Shown: positions 36,606 to 57,239, numbered from the stretch's first letter. The stretch: 64,000 bases of DNA from Flaccisagitta enflata (GCA_965153355.1 OZ231127.1:87482001-87546000); one strand, 5' to 3'. The notes: generated by a model not told the origin, from the sequence alone. Numbers and translations are program-made.

Positions 36606-37125
36606 CTTGTTGTCATCATCAGTGGATATTGTGGTTCTCGTTCTTAATGATGTTGCTTTTGTGTTGCTGCTGTTATTATTGTTACCAGTATCTTATAGTG
36701 GGGCCAACCAGTCAATAATGCATGTATTGAATGGCATAGCGTGTTTAGAAATAAATAGAATAGCATCAACTGGAGAAAACAATTGTAATAGCTCTTTTAC
36801 ATTGCAGACAAAGAAGGAAAATATTTCAAAACTTCTATTCAAATATGAATTTTTCGACCAACGAGAGAAGCGTTCGAATACGATCTTGATTAAGTCTCAA
36901 TTGATTTGGAGATGGATGAGATCATGAGTGTTTGATGAACAATGAAGGACAAATACACAAATTTGCACGGGATGTAACTTGAGTGTCTGACGAATTCGAG
37001 CTTTTCCTGGATGAGGCCAAAATATAGAAGGAAAACTGGAAATTAGGAAGAACGAAAACAAAATGAAGAAAAAGGAAATAAAAAATGTGGGGTTTTGATA
37101 ACTCTCTCTCTGTCTCTCTCTCGCG

Positions 37126-38184
<1,059 letters not shown>

Positions 38185-38730
38185 TCAAGATCCGCCGCTG
38201 CAACCGCCGCGGCCGCTGCCGCCGACGCGGCAGTTGCCGATGTCGCAGCGATGGCTTAGTTTTCTCCAGCCTCTTCAACATCTAATGGCTCCGTTTTAGC
38301 CATTACTGGGGATGCTAAGCGGCTTACATGAACGTCGTCTGCCGCATCTTCATTCCCACTGTCCATCTTGCCATCGACGTTGACATGCGTCGATTCTTCC
38401 GACGGCAATATCGGGCGCGCCTCTGCGGGCAGCTGCGACCGCTGTTGAGCCGCGGCCGCGATGATGGGTTCAAAGCAGGCTGTTGGGAATGGAGTGGCCG
38501 CGGTCAGGGCTGCAGCAGATATGAGTGCGGAAGATGCTATCGCGGAAGAGGAATAAGAGGATGAGGGAGAGGAGGAAGATACAGAGGAGGAGGCCATGGG
38601 GGCCTTCCGCGCCTGTCAATCGGCGCGGTAAAAGTTTAAGTGAGCGATGAAATTTTCGACTTTGTAAAAAATAATGTTGCATTCGAAACATTTGCAAACC
38701 GTTTTGGGAGTGATGTCGAGAATATTGAAG

Positions 38731-38732
38731 AG

Positions 38733-38815
<83 letters not shown>

Positions 38816-38840
38816 GATTCCAGATGACGTTTTGGGGAAA

Positions 38841-38880
<40 letters not shown>
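38731..38880. repeat. Two (TTG)n tracts inside the FOG-like coding region
   Basis: Tracts 38731-38815 and 38840-38880, CAA on the coding strand. The frame with PLDLS reads the 5' tract as Gln, but the CCHC-finger frame reads the 3' tract as Gln. A one-base shift therefore lies within or between them. Confidence 0.85.
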
Positions 38881-38884
<4 letters not shown>

Positions 38885-39357
38885 TTGTTGTAGTAAACTT
38901 CTTGGAGCCAAAGCAGCCGATATCAAACATGATTCCGCCGCTCCAGATTTCACGGAAAGATCCAAGGGCGCCGCATCTACTGGATTCGTCGACGAACCTG
39001 TTGAGGCCGTAGCAGCTTCGGCGACCGCCGGACTTCCGGCGACGATCGCATCGACGCCGTCAACGGTTTTTTCCGCATCATCGACGATATTCCCATCTGA
39101 AGGCATGAAGCAGAGTCGTAGATCCACCGGTCTTTTATCGGTTCAATAGGGGGACCACATGCTTCGATTTTGTCACTGTCATCCGCTTCCGCTTTTATCC
39201 CTATTCGCTGTCTGACAGGGATGAGGTTCTCTGCGTCCTTGGCGGTTTTGTTGTTGTTGTTGTTGCTTCTGAGATTTTGAACCATGACTGCGTTTGATTT
39301 CAAACTTTGGCTAAGTCTTTTTGTATTTATCTTAGTTCGATAGTCGTCCATTTTCTT

Positions 39358-39359
<2 letters not shown>

Positions 39360-39416
<57 letters not shown>

Positions 39417-39418
39417 GA
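39360..39418. repeat. (TTG)n microsatellite between two genes
   Basis: About 58 bp lying between the stop codon of the transposase-like gene (39424) and the first ATG of the FOG-like region (39349-39351), both on the - strand. Confidence 0.9.
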
Positions 39419-39423
39419 CGTTA

Positions 39424-48757
<9,334 letters not shown>

Positions 48758-48759
48758 CT

Positions 48760-49480
48760 GTTAGTTAGGAATATGACATTGATTCATGGTTGAACTTGAA
48801 CGCAACCAGGAAACGTCTTAACTCTAAGTCCTTGACAAGTACAAGTGATTCTAAAAGAGGCTTTGTTTGTCCGTTAATAAATCAGTCTGTCGGTCCATCA
48901 TGCGTTAGCTAGCAAGTGTGAGAATAGTTTGTTTGTATGTCTTTTTGTTTGTCTGTTAGATTGTTTATGTACGGGTGTGTGTGTGTGGGGGGGGGCGTGT
49001 ATGCCTCTGCCCCTCATTATCATTAACTCGCATTAGTTGTAAAGAATATGTGTCTGCACGTAAGCAGTGTGATTAGAGGGTGACGCTTGTTTTTGCGTGT
49101 GTCCATATGAAGAGGTCTTAATCCGCAGTCGGTAACACTAAACTACTTGTGTTTCTATTGTGATTTGGCACATTTCATTGACTTTTTGAGTTTAATGCTC
49201 TCGGCTTTTTTTTTCAAAATTCTCGGAGAGGCAGAGTATTGAACCTACCCGGCGGAATAAAAAAATTCCAAGAGGTTTCACCCTCCTCCATTTCTCCCGT
49301 CAGTTACTCGGAATTAATCCCAGCGGTTTAGACGTTTCAAAATTATGAAGTTCGACCGAGAGAAATTTCTTAGCTTCTTTGATCGTTTTCGACGCTAGAT
49401 GATAACAGATCCATCTAACGACCAGTTTCTTAATGCAGCAACAGAAATCGCTGATGCAAGGCAACCCTGTTAAAATTTTC
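48760..49480. other. Intergenic, no gene recognised
   Basis: Lies between two divergent genes: the - strand transposase-like gene (start unknown) and the + strand peptide gene. A short GT tract followed by G9 is at 48975-49000. No promoter motif can be supported. Confidence 0.35.
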
Positions 49481-49483
49481 ATC

Positions 49484-49553
49484 ATGAAGTTACTTGTGGT
49501 CGTCCTAGTGGTGGTGGTGGGACTGACCATGATGTGCTCAGCTGCACGTACAA
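49484..49553 (+). CDS. Peptide gene, signal-peptide exon
   Basis: ATG at 49484 gives MKLLVVVLVVVVGLTMMCSA followed by ART: a Lys, a run of Leu/Val and a small-residue Ser-Ala-Ala cleavage region. Donor acaa|gtaggt, phase 1. An in-frame ATG at 49454 would add ten residues (MQGNPVKIFI), but the downstream start gives the better signal peptide. Confidence 0.75.
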
Positions 49554-51492
49554 GTAGGTGTTCCAGCGATATGAATGTATAATTTTTTTTTTTCAGTCGC
49601 ATGCTCTACATGCTGCTTTAACCGTCGGTCGGTAGATTGGTTGGTTGGTCACATTTTACTTTTTGGTATTTTTGTTGTATTTGGCTTTACTGCTTCTGCC
49701 CAAATTCTCTAGTAAGTCAAATTCGGCTCATGGCCCCTGCACACGACTGGGGTAGCCATGTTTCCGGCCTTGTTCTTACTACAGTATGTTTCATCTCGTT
49801 TGCAACATTTTTCGACGGCATAATTCCTGAAGTAAGAGAGATCAAGTAGGTTATAGGTTAATAGGTTAATAAGTTACAGTTTGGCATTTTATAGCAACTG
49901 AACCCTGTGATTTTAAAAAAAAATCTAATCCCCTTAACATATCATGAACAAAAAATTATGCTCAGCAAAGCAAGTTATTTTGTTGTTATGTGAAAAAAAA
50001 TTGTTTTTTAAAATTGATCTCATGTTGAAAGCATTTTGAGGTTTTCATACCAGATAGGTTTAAGGTATAAGATATTTTGATGTTGTTTATAGAACCAGAG
50101 AGATAAAAATTGTCCATGTAGTATGTTGAAAAAAATAGACAAAAATGACCTTTTTTGCATAAATCGACACAAAGGTCCTTAGGGTGTGAAAAGTATCAAA
50201 CTTTGATAGAAATTTCCTAAGAATTGTTTTGTACTGTATGCTTGGAATTGATGTTATATGAGAAAGTGGAAATTTTACTAGCAATATTATCATTTACTCA
50301 GAAAATCAGAAAATTGAAATCAGGATGATATATACCGTATTCCTTTTACCGCCCCTGACTAATTAGTGGCCCTGTTACAAAACCGTTTTCACAAAGGAAA
50401 ATTCATAATCAATAGGAAATGGTTTAAAATCATGTCAATGGATGGTCAATGACAAGATTATGACCATAGGGCTTCTGTAAAGTGTAAACAGTCAGTCCCA
50501 ATTCCGCATTCATCCATACTTATGACCATATGTCATCATATTACGAGATAAAGCAGCTTTGTTTATCTGGGCATATTTTGGTATATCAAAATACAATTTT
50601 TGTCTTCCCCTTTTATTTGGCCACTCAAAACAAAGTAGCAAAGCGATTTCCAAGCTTTTATCTTGTTTACTCTGCTTTTTCCTATCCAATACTTAAACAA
50701 TTGGTGAGATTGAAAATAAGGAGGGAACAACAATGCTATGATTGATTGGTACAGTATTTATGAATCAATTTCTTCTAAAATCAGTAGAAAATCATTGAAG
50801 ACCGCCAAAAAACCATACAGCTATATAATTTATTCAGATTTCACAAGAGCCACAACTGAGAAAATCAAACTTTTGTAAGTCACATTTCGATATTCCGAAA
50901 TGTGCTCAGAAGAAAAAAGTTTTGGTTTGCCAAAATATGTTGAGATACTAAGAGGTGTTTCTAGTCAAAGACGATCGCGTTTTGAAAGGGCCACTCGGTC
51001 GCTCGCTACGTTCGTTCGCTCGCACCGCTCACTCCGCTCACTTGCTCTGCAGCGCTCCGCTTTGCTATGCTTGCTTTGCTCGCTCGCTCTGTTCACGGGC
51101 TCGCTCACTCACTTCGCTCACTTCCTTGTGGGTCAGTTGAAATTCTTGAATATGTGTTCATACTGTTATCGCGTTTCACAGGGAGAAACGCGTTTTTGGC
51201 GCTCACTAGAAACACGCCCTAACATGTGGATAGATATAGAATTGGGGGTGACTGTAAAGGATGATACAATTTTCTATTTTGTTGATTTAAAACCAACTTT
51301 GGAGCCAAAATTTTGGAGAGCCAGGACCAGGTTTGATTGTTGGTTGGTGCCGATGCACACCCTTCTTTTGATATGCAATACCACGCCCAGTTTTTTTTAG
51401 TCGCTACACGCAACTCTAGAACTTGCCGCATCAGTCGGTATGTCGGTATGTCAGTAGGAAGCACGCGACTGTTGGCCTGTTGGGCTTGTTTT

Positions 51493-51538
<46 letters not shown>

Positions 51539-54500
51539 TCTCTCTCCCTCTCTTATTTTTGGTCATTCTAAGTCATTCTAAGCCATTCTAAGTCATTTTA
51601 AGTCTGTAAGTCTTGCACGCGATTTATAGGTGTTTGCTTTGTTTCCTTCGGCGATAAGTCGCCTTTATTAGTATTTTATTGTGATTGCTACATTAATTAA
51701 CTTTTGCATAAACATTATATATCACAGATGCAGCAGAGAAAAGGGAGGGTAGGCCACGCGTTCGTGTAGGAGGCAGACGTTCATTAGAAGATGGAAAAGC
51801 CGATGAAATCCTTGACACAGGTAATGATTGAAAGGCGGATGATTTAATGGCTAATTGTGATTGCTACCTGAATAAACATGTGCATAAACATGAAATACTA
51901 TAGATGCAGCAGAAAAAAGGGTGAGTGGCACAGTGCCACCCTATCAATAAAAAGGCAGACATTCATTAGAAGATGGAATAGCCAATGAAATCCTTGACAC
52001 AGGTAATGATTGAAAGGCAGATGATTTAAAGGCTTATTGTGATTGCTACATGAATTAACATGTGCATGAACATGAAATAACTGGGTGTCCAATAAATTTG
52101 GCAAAATCTTAAGAAGACTACCTGAAAGCCATTCTCAATTAATTGTTTTTATAAAAATAATGCTCAACCATAATTGTTTTGAATACTTATCCTCCAACTG
52201 GCAGCAAAAATCTATAAAAATAGATCAATACAGGGCACAAAGGGCTCATTTTAAGTTGTCATGTGAAAATTAGCTATGATAAACAAAAGACAACTAATCA
52301 TTTGTTACAAGTTATTTTAGCAGAATTTTTTCAATTCCTTGACCCAATTTTTCCCTGCTTCAATTATGTATACCAACCTATTTATTGACCACAAATGGAT
52401 ACTAAATTTGAGTTTAAAGGTAGCTAGTAAGTTCTTATCCTCTGCCATATTTTTTTGGTAAGAATTCCCCAAAATTAGAATGTTTGTCTGAGGCATAATT
52501 CCTTGCCTTTCAAACCAGGGGAGTCCACATGAAAAACTGCGCATTTTAATATCTAATAAAACTAATTGGGAGGCTACATGCCAAATTTCAGCTCACTGGG
52601 CCACCTAGAAGTATCATTTTATTGCCATTAAGTTTTTGCCAAATTTATTGGACACCCTGATATTATAGATGCAGCAGAGAAAAGGCAGATGAAAGGCTGA
52701 TGATTTTATGGCTTATTGTGATTGCTACATGAATTAACATGTGCGTAAACATGGAATATTACAGATGCAGCAGAGAAGAGGGAGAGTAAGCAACCCATAA
52801 GGTTTAGAGGTCCATTCAGACGTTCACTGGAAGATGGAATAGCCAATGAAATCCTTGAAACAGGTAATTATTGATGATTTAATGGCTTAACTATGGCAAA
52901 ATAAAAAAGCGAATGAATTTTGAGAGAGCAAAAACATTAGAAGATGTTGACCAATTGGCACAAAATTTACAGGGAATGATAGAGGTCCATACAGACGTTC
53001 ACTGGAAGATGGAATAGCCAATGAAATCCTTGAAACAGGTAATTATTGTAAGGTGGATGATTTTATGGCTTAACTATGGCAAAATAAAAAAGCGAATGAA
53101 TTTTGAGAGAGCAAAAACATAAGAAGATGTTGACCAATTGGCACAAAATTTACAGGGAATGATAGAGGTCCATACAGACGTTCACTGGAAGATGGAATAG
53201 CCAATGAAATCCTTGAAACAGGTAATTATTGATGATTTAATGGCTTAACTATGGCAAAATAAAAAAGCGAACGAATTTTGAGAGAGCAAAAACATAAGAA
53301 GATGTTGACCAATTGGCACAAAATTTACAGGGAATGATAGAGGTCCATACAGACGTTCACTGGAAGATGGAATAGCCAATGAAATCCTTGAAACAGGTAA
53401 TTATTGTAAGGTGGATGATTTTATGGCTTAACTATGGCAAAATAAAAAAGCGAACGAATTTTGAGAGAGCAAAAACATAAGAAGATGTTGACCAATTGGC
53501 ACAAAATTTACAGGGAATGATAGAGGTCCATACAGACGTTCACTGGAAGATGGAATAGCCAATGAAATCCTTGAAACAGGTAATTATTGATGATTTAATG
53601 GCTTAACAATGGCAAAATAAAAAAGCGAACGAATTTTGAGAGAGCAAAAACATAAGAAGATGTTGACCAATTGGCACAAAATTTACAGGGAATGATAGAG
53701 GTCCATACAGACGTTCACTGGAAGATGGAATAGCCAATGAAATCCTTGAAACAGGTAATTATTGATGATTTAATGGCTTAACTATGGCAAAATAAAAAAG
53801 CGAACGAATTTTGAGAGAGCAAAAACATAAGAAGATGTTGACCAATTGGCACAAAATTTACAGGGTATGATAGAGGTCCATACAGACGTTCACTGGAAGA
53901 TGGAATAGCCAATGAAATCCTTGAAACAGGTAATTATTGATGATTTAATGGCTTAACTATGGCAAAATAAAAAAGCGAACGAATTTTGAGAGAGCAAAAA
54001 CATAAGAAGATGTTGACCAATTGGCACAAAATTTACAGGGAATGATAACCATGATTCGGACTATGTCTGGTTAAAATTTCATCAAAATCCGTTGAATACT
54101 TTAGCCGTTATCATGTTTTTACTGAAGTCACCTCTTTTTTTGACTGCCAGTGATGATATTTATCCTAAATCAAAATAATTCCATTTCTAGTAATATTAGC
54201 ATTGTGCAAAAAGTTTTGGGAGTTTTGTCATGATTTTTTAACTGTAGTCTGATGGTGCTATTTACTAATACTAGGCAAAATTCGCTTCTACTCAGATAAA
54301 GTCTAGAGGGGTAGATATTAGTTGATTGTAAGCTTGCTCCAGATAAGAAATATTCAGCTACCTGTAAGAATATTTTTGCAATTTGGGAGACTAAAAATGC
54401 TTCCATCTTCACAAAAATTTTACTGGAGATTACTCATATGTACAAAAGTTACCAGTTAAAAAATTATGATAATCGGTAGAAAACTATGGCCATAGCATTA

Positions 54501-56282
54501 CTCTATATTTCAGGTTTCATCTTCATTAACTTCATTCTTAAACCCATAAAAAAAGTTTTGGAAAATTTGCTATTTCTGCTAAAATAATCGGAGTTTTGTT
54601 ATGAAATTTTTACCACAGCCTGTCTACAATGTGGTCTACTTCCACTTCAAATTTCATCAAAATCGGACTAGTTTTAGTGCGGTTTTTTTTTAATTTGTTT
54701 ATTCACTCTTTGAGAATTCTTATGTGTGTACGTTGAATTTCTGATCATCAGACAAGCACTTTTAAAAATTCTATAATTCCTATACTATTTAGAGCGGGAC
54801 ATCGATTTTTTCAGTGATGCTTAATAATACCAAAAAGTAACTCCAGTAAAAATTTCAGCACACTGGGTGAATTTTCAAAGGATTTATAAGCAAAAAAAGT
54901 AACTGTTCGCTTTTTTTTTTTGCCATAGTTATTGTGATTGCTTTATGAATTAACATGTGCATAAACATGAAATATTACAGTTGCAGCAGTGAAGAGGGAG
55001 GGTGGGCCACCCATTGATCCAAAAGGCAGACGTTCATTAGATGATGGAATAGCCGATGAAATTCTTGACACAGGTAATGATTGAAAGGCGGATGATTTAT
55101 TGGCTTATTGTGATTGCTTCATGAATTAACATGTACATAAACATGAAATACTACAGATGCAGCAGAGAAACGGCAGCACAGCAGCACAGCAGAGCATATG
55201 AACACGCGGAGCAAGCTACAAATTAGCCCATTGAAAACTGACAGGAATCTCCATTGTTCCCATAAGCCATATTTTCAGCGTGAACACATTTTCCTGACAG
55301 GAATCTTGATTGTTCCCATACGCCACATTTCAGCATAAACACATTTTCCTGACAGGAATCTCGATTGTTCCGGTAAGCTGTGTTTTCAGTATGAACACAC
55401 TCTCCTGACAGGAATTTTGATTGTTCCCATTAGCCACGTTTTCAGCGTGAGCACATTTTCCTGACACTGACAGGAATCTCGATTGTTCTGGTAAGCTGCG
55501 TTTTCAGCGTGAACACATTTTCCTGACAGTAATCTCAATTGTTCCGGTAAGCAGTGTTTTCAGCGTGAACACACTTTCCTGACAGGAATCTTGATTGTTC
55601 CCAAAAGCCACGTTTTCAGCGTGAACACATTTTCCTGACAGGAATCTTGATTGTTCCCAAAAGCCACGTTTTCAGCGTGAACACATTTTCCTGACAGGAA
55701 TCTTGATTGTTCCCGTAAACCGTCCCTCTTTGATTTTCCTGACAGGAATCTCAATTGTTCGCCGCGGACCTAGACGCGGACGCGGACGCGGAGGCAGACG
55801 CGGACGTTCATTTGAAGATCGAATGGCCCAGGAAATACTTGAAATACTTGATGCAGGTAATGATGTAAAAGCTCATGCAATCTTTTTTTATTCTAACTTT
55901 GGAGCCCAAATTTTGGATTTTGAAATAGAAAGGATGGAACTGACTGCAGGTCCCACTTCAGTGGAATTCAAAATTACTTATAATTGTGTTTGAATACAAT
56001 AAAAAGTCACTCATAGTCTCTCCTTGGTCCGTTACATCACACCCAATATTACTCTATCCCACTGCATATTTACAGTATTTAAAATGTATAGGTATTCCTA
56101 ACATCCTTATAACAAAAATACTTCATTTAGATATAAATTTGATCAGTCTTAACTATCGTCAAAAAATCATCGTAACTAAGATATCATATTTATCATCATG
56201 TGTGTTTTATTTTACTTCTTTCAAAATTGCAGAAACGGCGGAGAAAAGGAGTAGTGGAGCCGTGGAAACATTGAAGCATTGA
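49484..56282 (+). CDS. Repetitive secreted peptide precursor gene with cassette exons
   Basis: The first coding exon encodes a textbook signal peptide. All following exons start and end in phase 1, so any subset can be spliced together in frame. The common cassette is A-A-E-K-R, then a short mostly basic peptide, then R-R, then an acidic spacer SLEDGIADEILDTD leading into the next AAEKR. KR and RR are classic prohormone-convertase sites, and Gly before RR would allow C-terminal amidation. Exons accepted: 49484-49553, 51728-51820, 52765-52863, six mini-exons between 52973 and 53929, 54981-55073, 55746-55856 and 56233-56282 with the stop. Cassettes at 51904, 52669 and 55157 look damaged. The acidic spacer/basic peptide alternation resembles multi-copy neuropeptide or antimicrobial-peptide precursors. 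I recognise no named family, and the function is inferred. Confidence 0.7.
49590..49785 (-). mobile_element. 'AGTCGCGTGCACGCGACT' element, - strand, in intron 1 of the peptide gene
   Basis: Starts cagtcgcatgctctacatgc, core gtcggtcggtagattggttg, ends gtagccatgtttccggcctt gtt. Confidence 0.7.
49850..50940. other. Intron 1 of the peptide gene, no feature supported
   Basis: AT-rich. A single ACCGTATT-type end lies near 50335. No further cassette exon was found here. Confidence 0.35.
50955..51222 (+). mobile_element. MITE, GGGCGTTTCTAGT family, copy 4
   Basis: Ends aggtgtttctagtcaaagac and cactagaaacacgccct, interior ggtcgctcgctacgttcgtt. Located in intron 1 of the peptide gene. Confidence 0.75.
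51395..51650. mobile_element. Hairpin-tailed element fragments around (CT)n
   Basis: ttttagtcgctacacgcaac tct and ggaagcacgcgactgttggc flank a (CT)n tract (51494-51550), followed by gtcattctaagtcattctaa words and tgcacgcgatttataggtgt. Confidence 0.5.
51728..51820 (+). CDS. Peptide gene, cassette 1
   Basis: Acceptor atatatcacag and donor acacag|gtaatg. 93 bases, phase 1/1: AAEKR, EGRPRVRVGG, RR, SLEDGKADEILDT. The putative product has net positive charge and a Gly before RR. Confidence 0.75.
51904..52002 (+). pseudogene. Peptide gene, cassette 2 with in-frame stop
   Basis: Acceptor aatactatag and donor acacag|gtaatg are kept. AAEKR is followed by VSGTVPPYQ and TAA, then the usual GRHSLEDGIANEILDT frame. 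If included it would end the precursor early, so it is either skipped or an alternative last exon. Confidence 0.65.
52080..52660. mobile_element. Mariner-like MITE with TA target site
   Basis: The left end ctgggtgtccaataaatttg gcaaaa and the right end ttttgccaaatttattggac accctg are inverted over about 25 bp and flanked by TA at 52078-52079 and 52661-52662. About 580 bp with no transposase. It interrupts the intron just before cassette 3, whose flanks (tgaaata / ttatag) match the other introns. Confidence 0.8.
52669..52700 (+). pseudogene. Peptide gene, cassette 3, deleted to its first codons
   Basis: Acceptor atattatag, then gcagcagagaaaaggcagat, then directly intron-like sequence (gctgatgattttatggctta). 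The peptide, RR and spacer are lost. Confidence 0.6.
52765..52863 (+). CDS. Peptide gene, cassette 4
   Basis: Acceptor aatattacag and donor gaaacag|gtaatt. 99 bases, phase 1/1: AAEKR, ESKQPIRFRGPF, RR, SLEDGIANEILET. This cassette is the parent of the mini-exons that follow, which reuse its 3' half from aggtcca onward. Confidence 0.75.
52864..54047 (+). repeat. 175/183 bp tandem array (mini-exon plus transposon end)
   Basis: Each unit holds a mini-exon, a short intron start (gatgatttaatggcttaact) and the first 92 bases of the transposon at 53956 (atggcaaaataaaaaagcga through aattttgagagagcaaaaac). The 8 base length difference is an insertion gtaaggtg in the intron start. The last unit runs into the complete transposon. 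Confidence 0.9.
52973..53929 (+). CDS. Peptide gene, six tandem mini-exons with a transposon-derived acceptor
   Basis: Six 66 base exons at 52973-53038, 53156-53221, 53331-53396, 53514-53579, 53689-53754 and 53864-53929, spaced 183 or 175 bp. Each has acceptor aaaatttacag and donor gaaacag|gtaatt, phase 1/1. They encode NDRGPY (YDRGPY in the sixth), RR, SLEDGIANEILET and lack AAEKR. The acceptor and the bases ggaatgata come from the 5' end of the transposon at 53956. Confidence 0.7.
53956..54929. mobile_element. Mariner-like non-autonomous element, 974 bp
   Basis: Left end actatggcaaaataaaaaag cgaac, right end gttcgctttttttttttgcc atagt, flanked by TA at 53954-53955 and 54930-54931. Removing it restores the normal intron sequence ggcttattgtgattgct. 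The interior is AT-rich with no transposase frame. Confidence 0.8.
54981..55073 (+). CDS. Peptide gene, cassette 5
   Basis: Acceptor aatattacag and donor acacag|gtaatg. 93 bases, phase 1/1: AAVKR, EGGPPIDPKG, RR, SLDDGIADEILDT. The peptide is near neutral with a Gly before RR. Confidence 0.75.
55157..55230 (+). pseudogene. Peptide gene, cassette 6, no proper donor
   Basis: Acceptor atactacag then AAEKRQHSSTAEHMNTRSKL, after which the frame runs into the 56 bp array. The usual RR-spacer end and its donor are missing. Confidence 0.55.
55228..55755 (+). repeat. About 56 bp tandem array carrying 3' splice sites
   Basis: About ten units of the form cctgacaggaatcttgattg ttccc..gccacgttttcagcg tgaacacattt. 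Each includes cctgacag|gaat, the same acceptor and first bases used by the exon at 55746. Units 3, 5 and 6 also create a donor-like g|gtaagc. Confidence 0.85.
55746..55856 (+). CDS. Peptide gene, Arg/Gly-rich exon
   Basis: Acceptor ttttcctgacag and donor gatgcag|gtaatg. 111 bases, phase 1/1: ISIVRRGPRRGRGRGGRRGR then SFEDRMAQEILEILDA. Strongly cationic with several RR sites. The spacer is a diverged SLEDGIADEILDT. Confidence 0.7.
56233..56282 (+). CDS. Peptide gene, terminal exon
   Basis: Acceptor tttcaaaattgcag, phase 1 in. Encodes TAEKR, SSGAVETLKH, stop TGA at 56280-56282. The TAEKR matches the opening of the other cassettes. An AATAAA at 56464 could serve polyadenylation. Confidence 0.65.
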
Positions 56283-56463
56283 GTTGTCTCAAATAATGGC
56301 TTACCGACAGGTAAACTCTTTAGGACTACTGTGAGAGTACTGTGAGGCACTAGATTTTACATATACAACAAAGCCCCTCACTTTCTTTTTTCTTAACTTT
56401 GAATTTTTTAAAGGAACCTTACTTCAAAATGATTTAGTAAAGATGACAAGTTGCCGACACAGA

Positions 56464-56469
56464 AATAAA
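56464..56469 (+). terminator. Possible polyadenylation signal of the peptide gene
   Basis: AATAAA about 180 bases after the stop codon. Position is plausible, but there is no independent support. Confidence 0.35.
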
Positions 56470-56599
56470 TGATTCCTGATGATTACAGATCTTGTATCAC
56501 AATATGAAACTGAACTTCAGTGACAGAAATTTGTTACAGATAAGAGAGTTTTTTACTGAATCCGAAAATACAGTCAAGATGAAATGATCAACGGATCGA

Positions 56600-57235
56600 A
56601 AATGATTCATGCAGCACATACAGTGGGACCTCGCAATAACAGCCCCGCCTTTAAAGGGTCCTCATCAATAAAGGTCAATATTTTAAGGTCCCAAATGATA
56701 GTATTCAATGTTATTTTACCTCTCTTTAAAGGTAACCCCGAGATAAAGGTGAAAAATCTTCAGTCCCAATGGGACCGATGAGGCGGGGTCCTACTGTACC
56801 TCACAATCTTCCCACTTTTCCAGGCTGATTGATACAAAGGAGAAGTGCGCAACAACATGCGGGGATGAGAGGATGCGACTACTCAGCAAAATCTGTCTTG
56901 CCACTCTCTGAAGGTTCTTTCATGAGCTTGCGAGCTTTTCATTGTTGATGGCAGCTCTGGCAACGGCAAGCATTTTCAACTTCAGGCTAATTGTAAAATG
57001 AATTGCGCTTCGTAAATGGATGGATGATTGTTACTTTAACTAACTACCTAAAACATGATATAAAACTATCAGCGCCGTGTAGATGTATTGAAGATTATTC
57101 CAAAACTACAATGTGATTGGATTCATTTCTTATGAAAACCCTGAATTAAGTATCAAAATCTTAGTCTTTTATGCCCTTTCCTTATATTCCCTATATTGAC
57201 AATAACAGAAATGGTCAACATGGTTGAAATAGTCG
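56600..57235. other. No gene recognised
   Basis: Contains a short inverted pair near 56620-56790 (agtgggacctcgcaataaca and aggcggggtcctactgta) with aaaggtc/ataaaggt words, probably a small non-autonomous element. Otherwise unremarkable. Confidence 0.4.
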
Positions 57236-57239
57236 ATAA

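Noticed and set aside
51904-52002. Treating every AAEKR cassette as a functional exon
   Set aside because: Cassettes at 51904, 52669 and 55157 have a stop, a deletion and a missing donor respectively, so they were marked as damaged.
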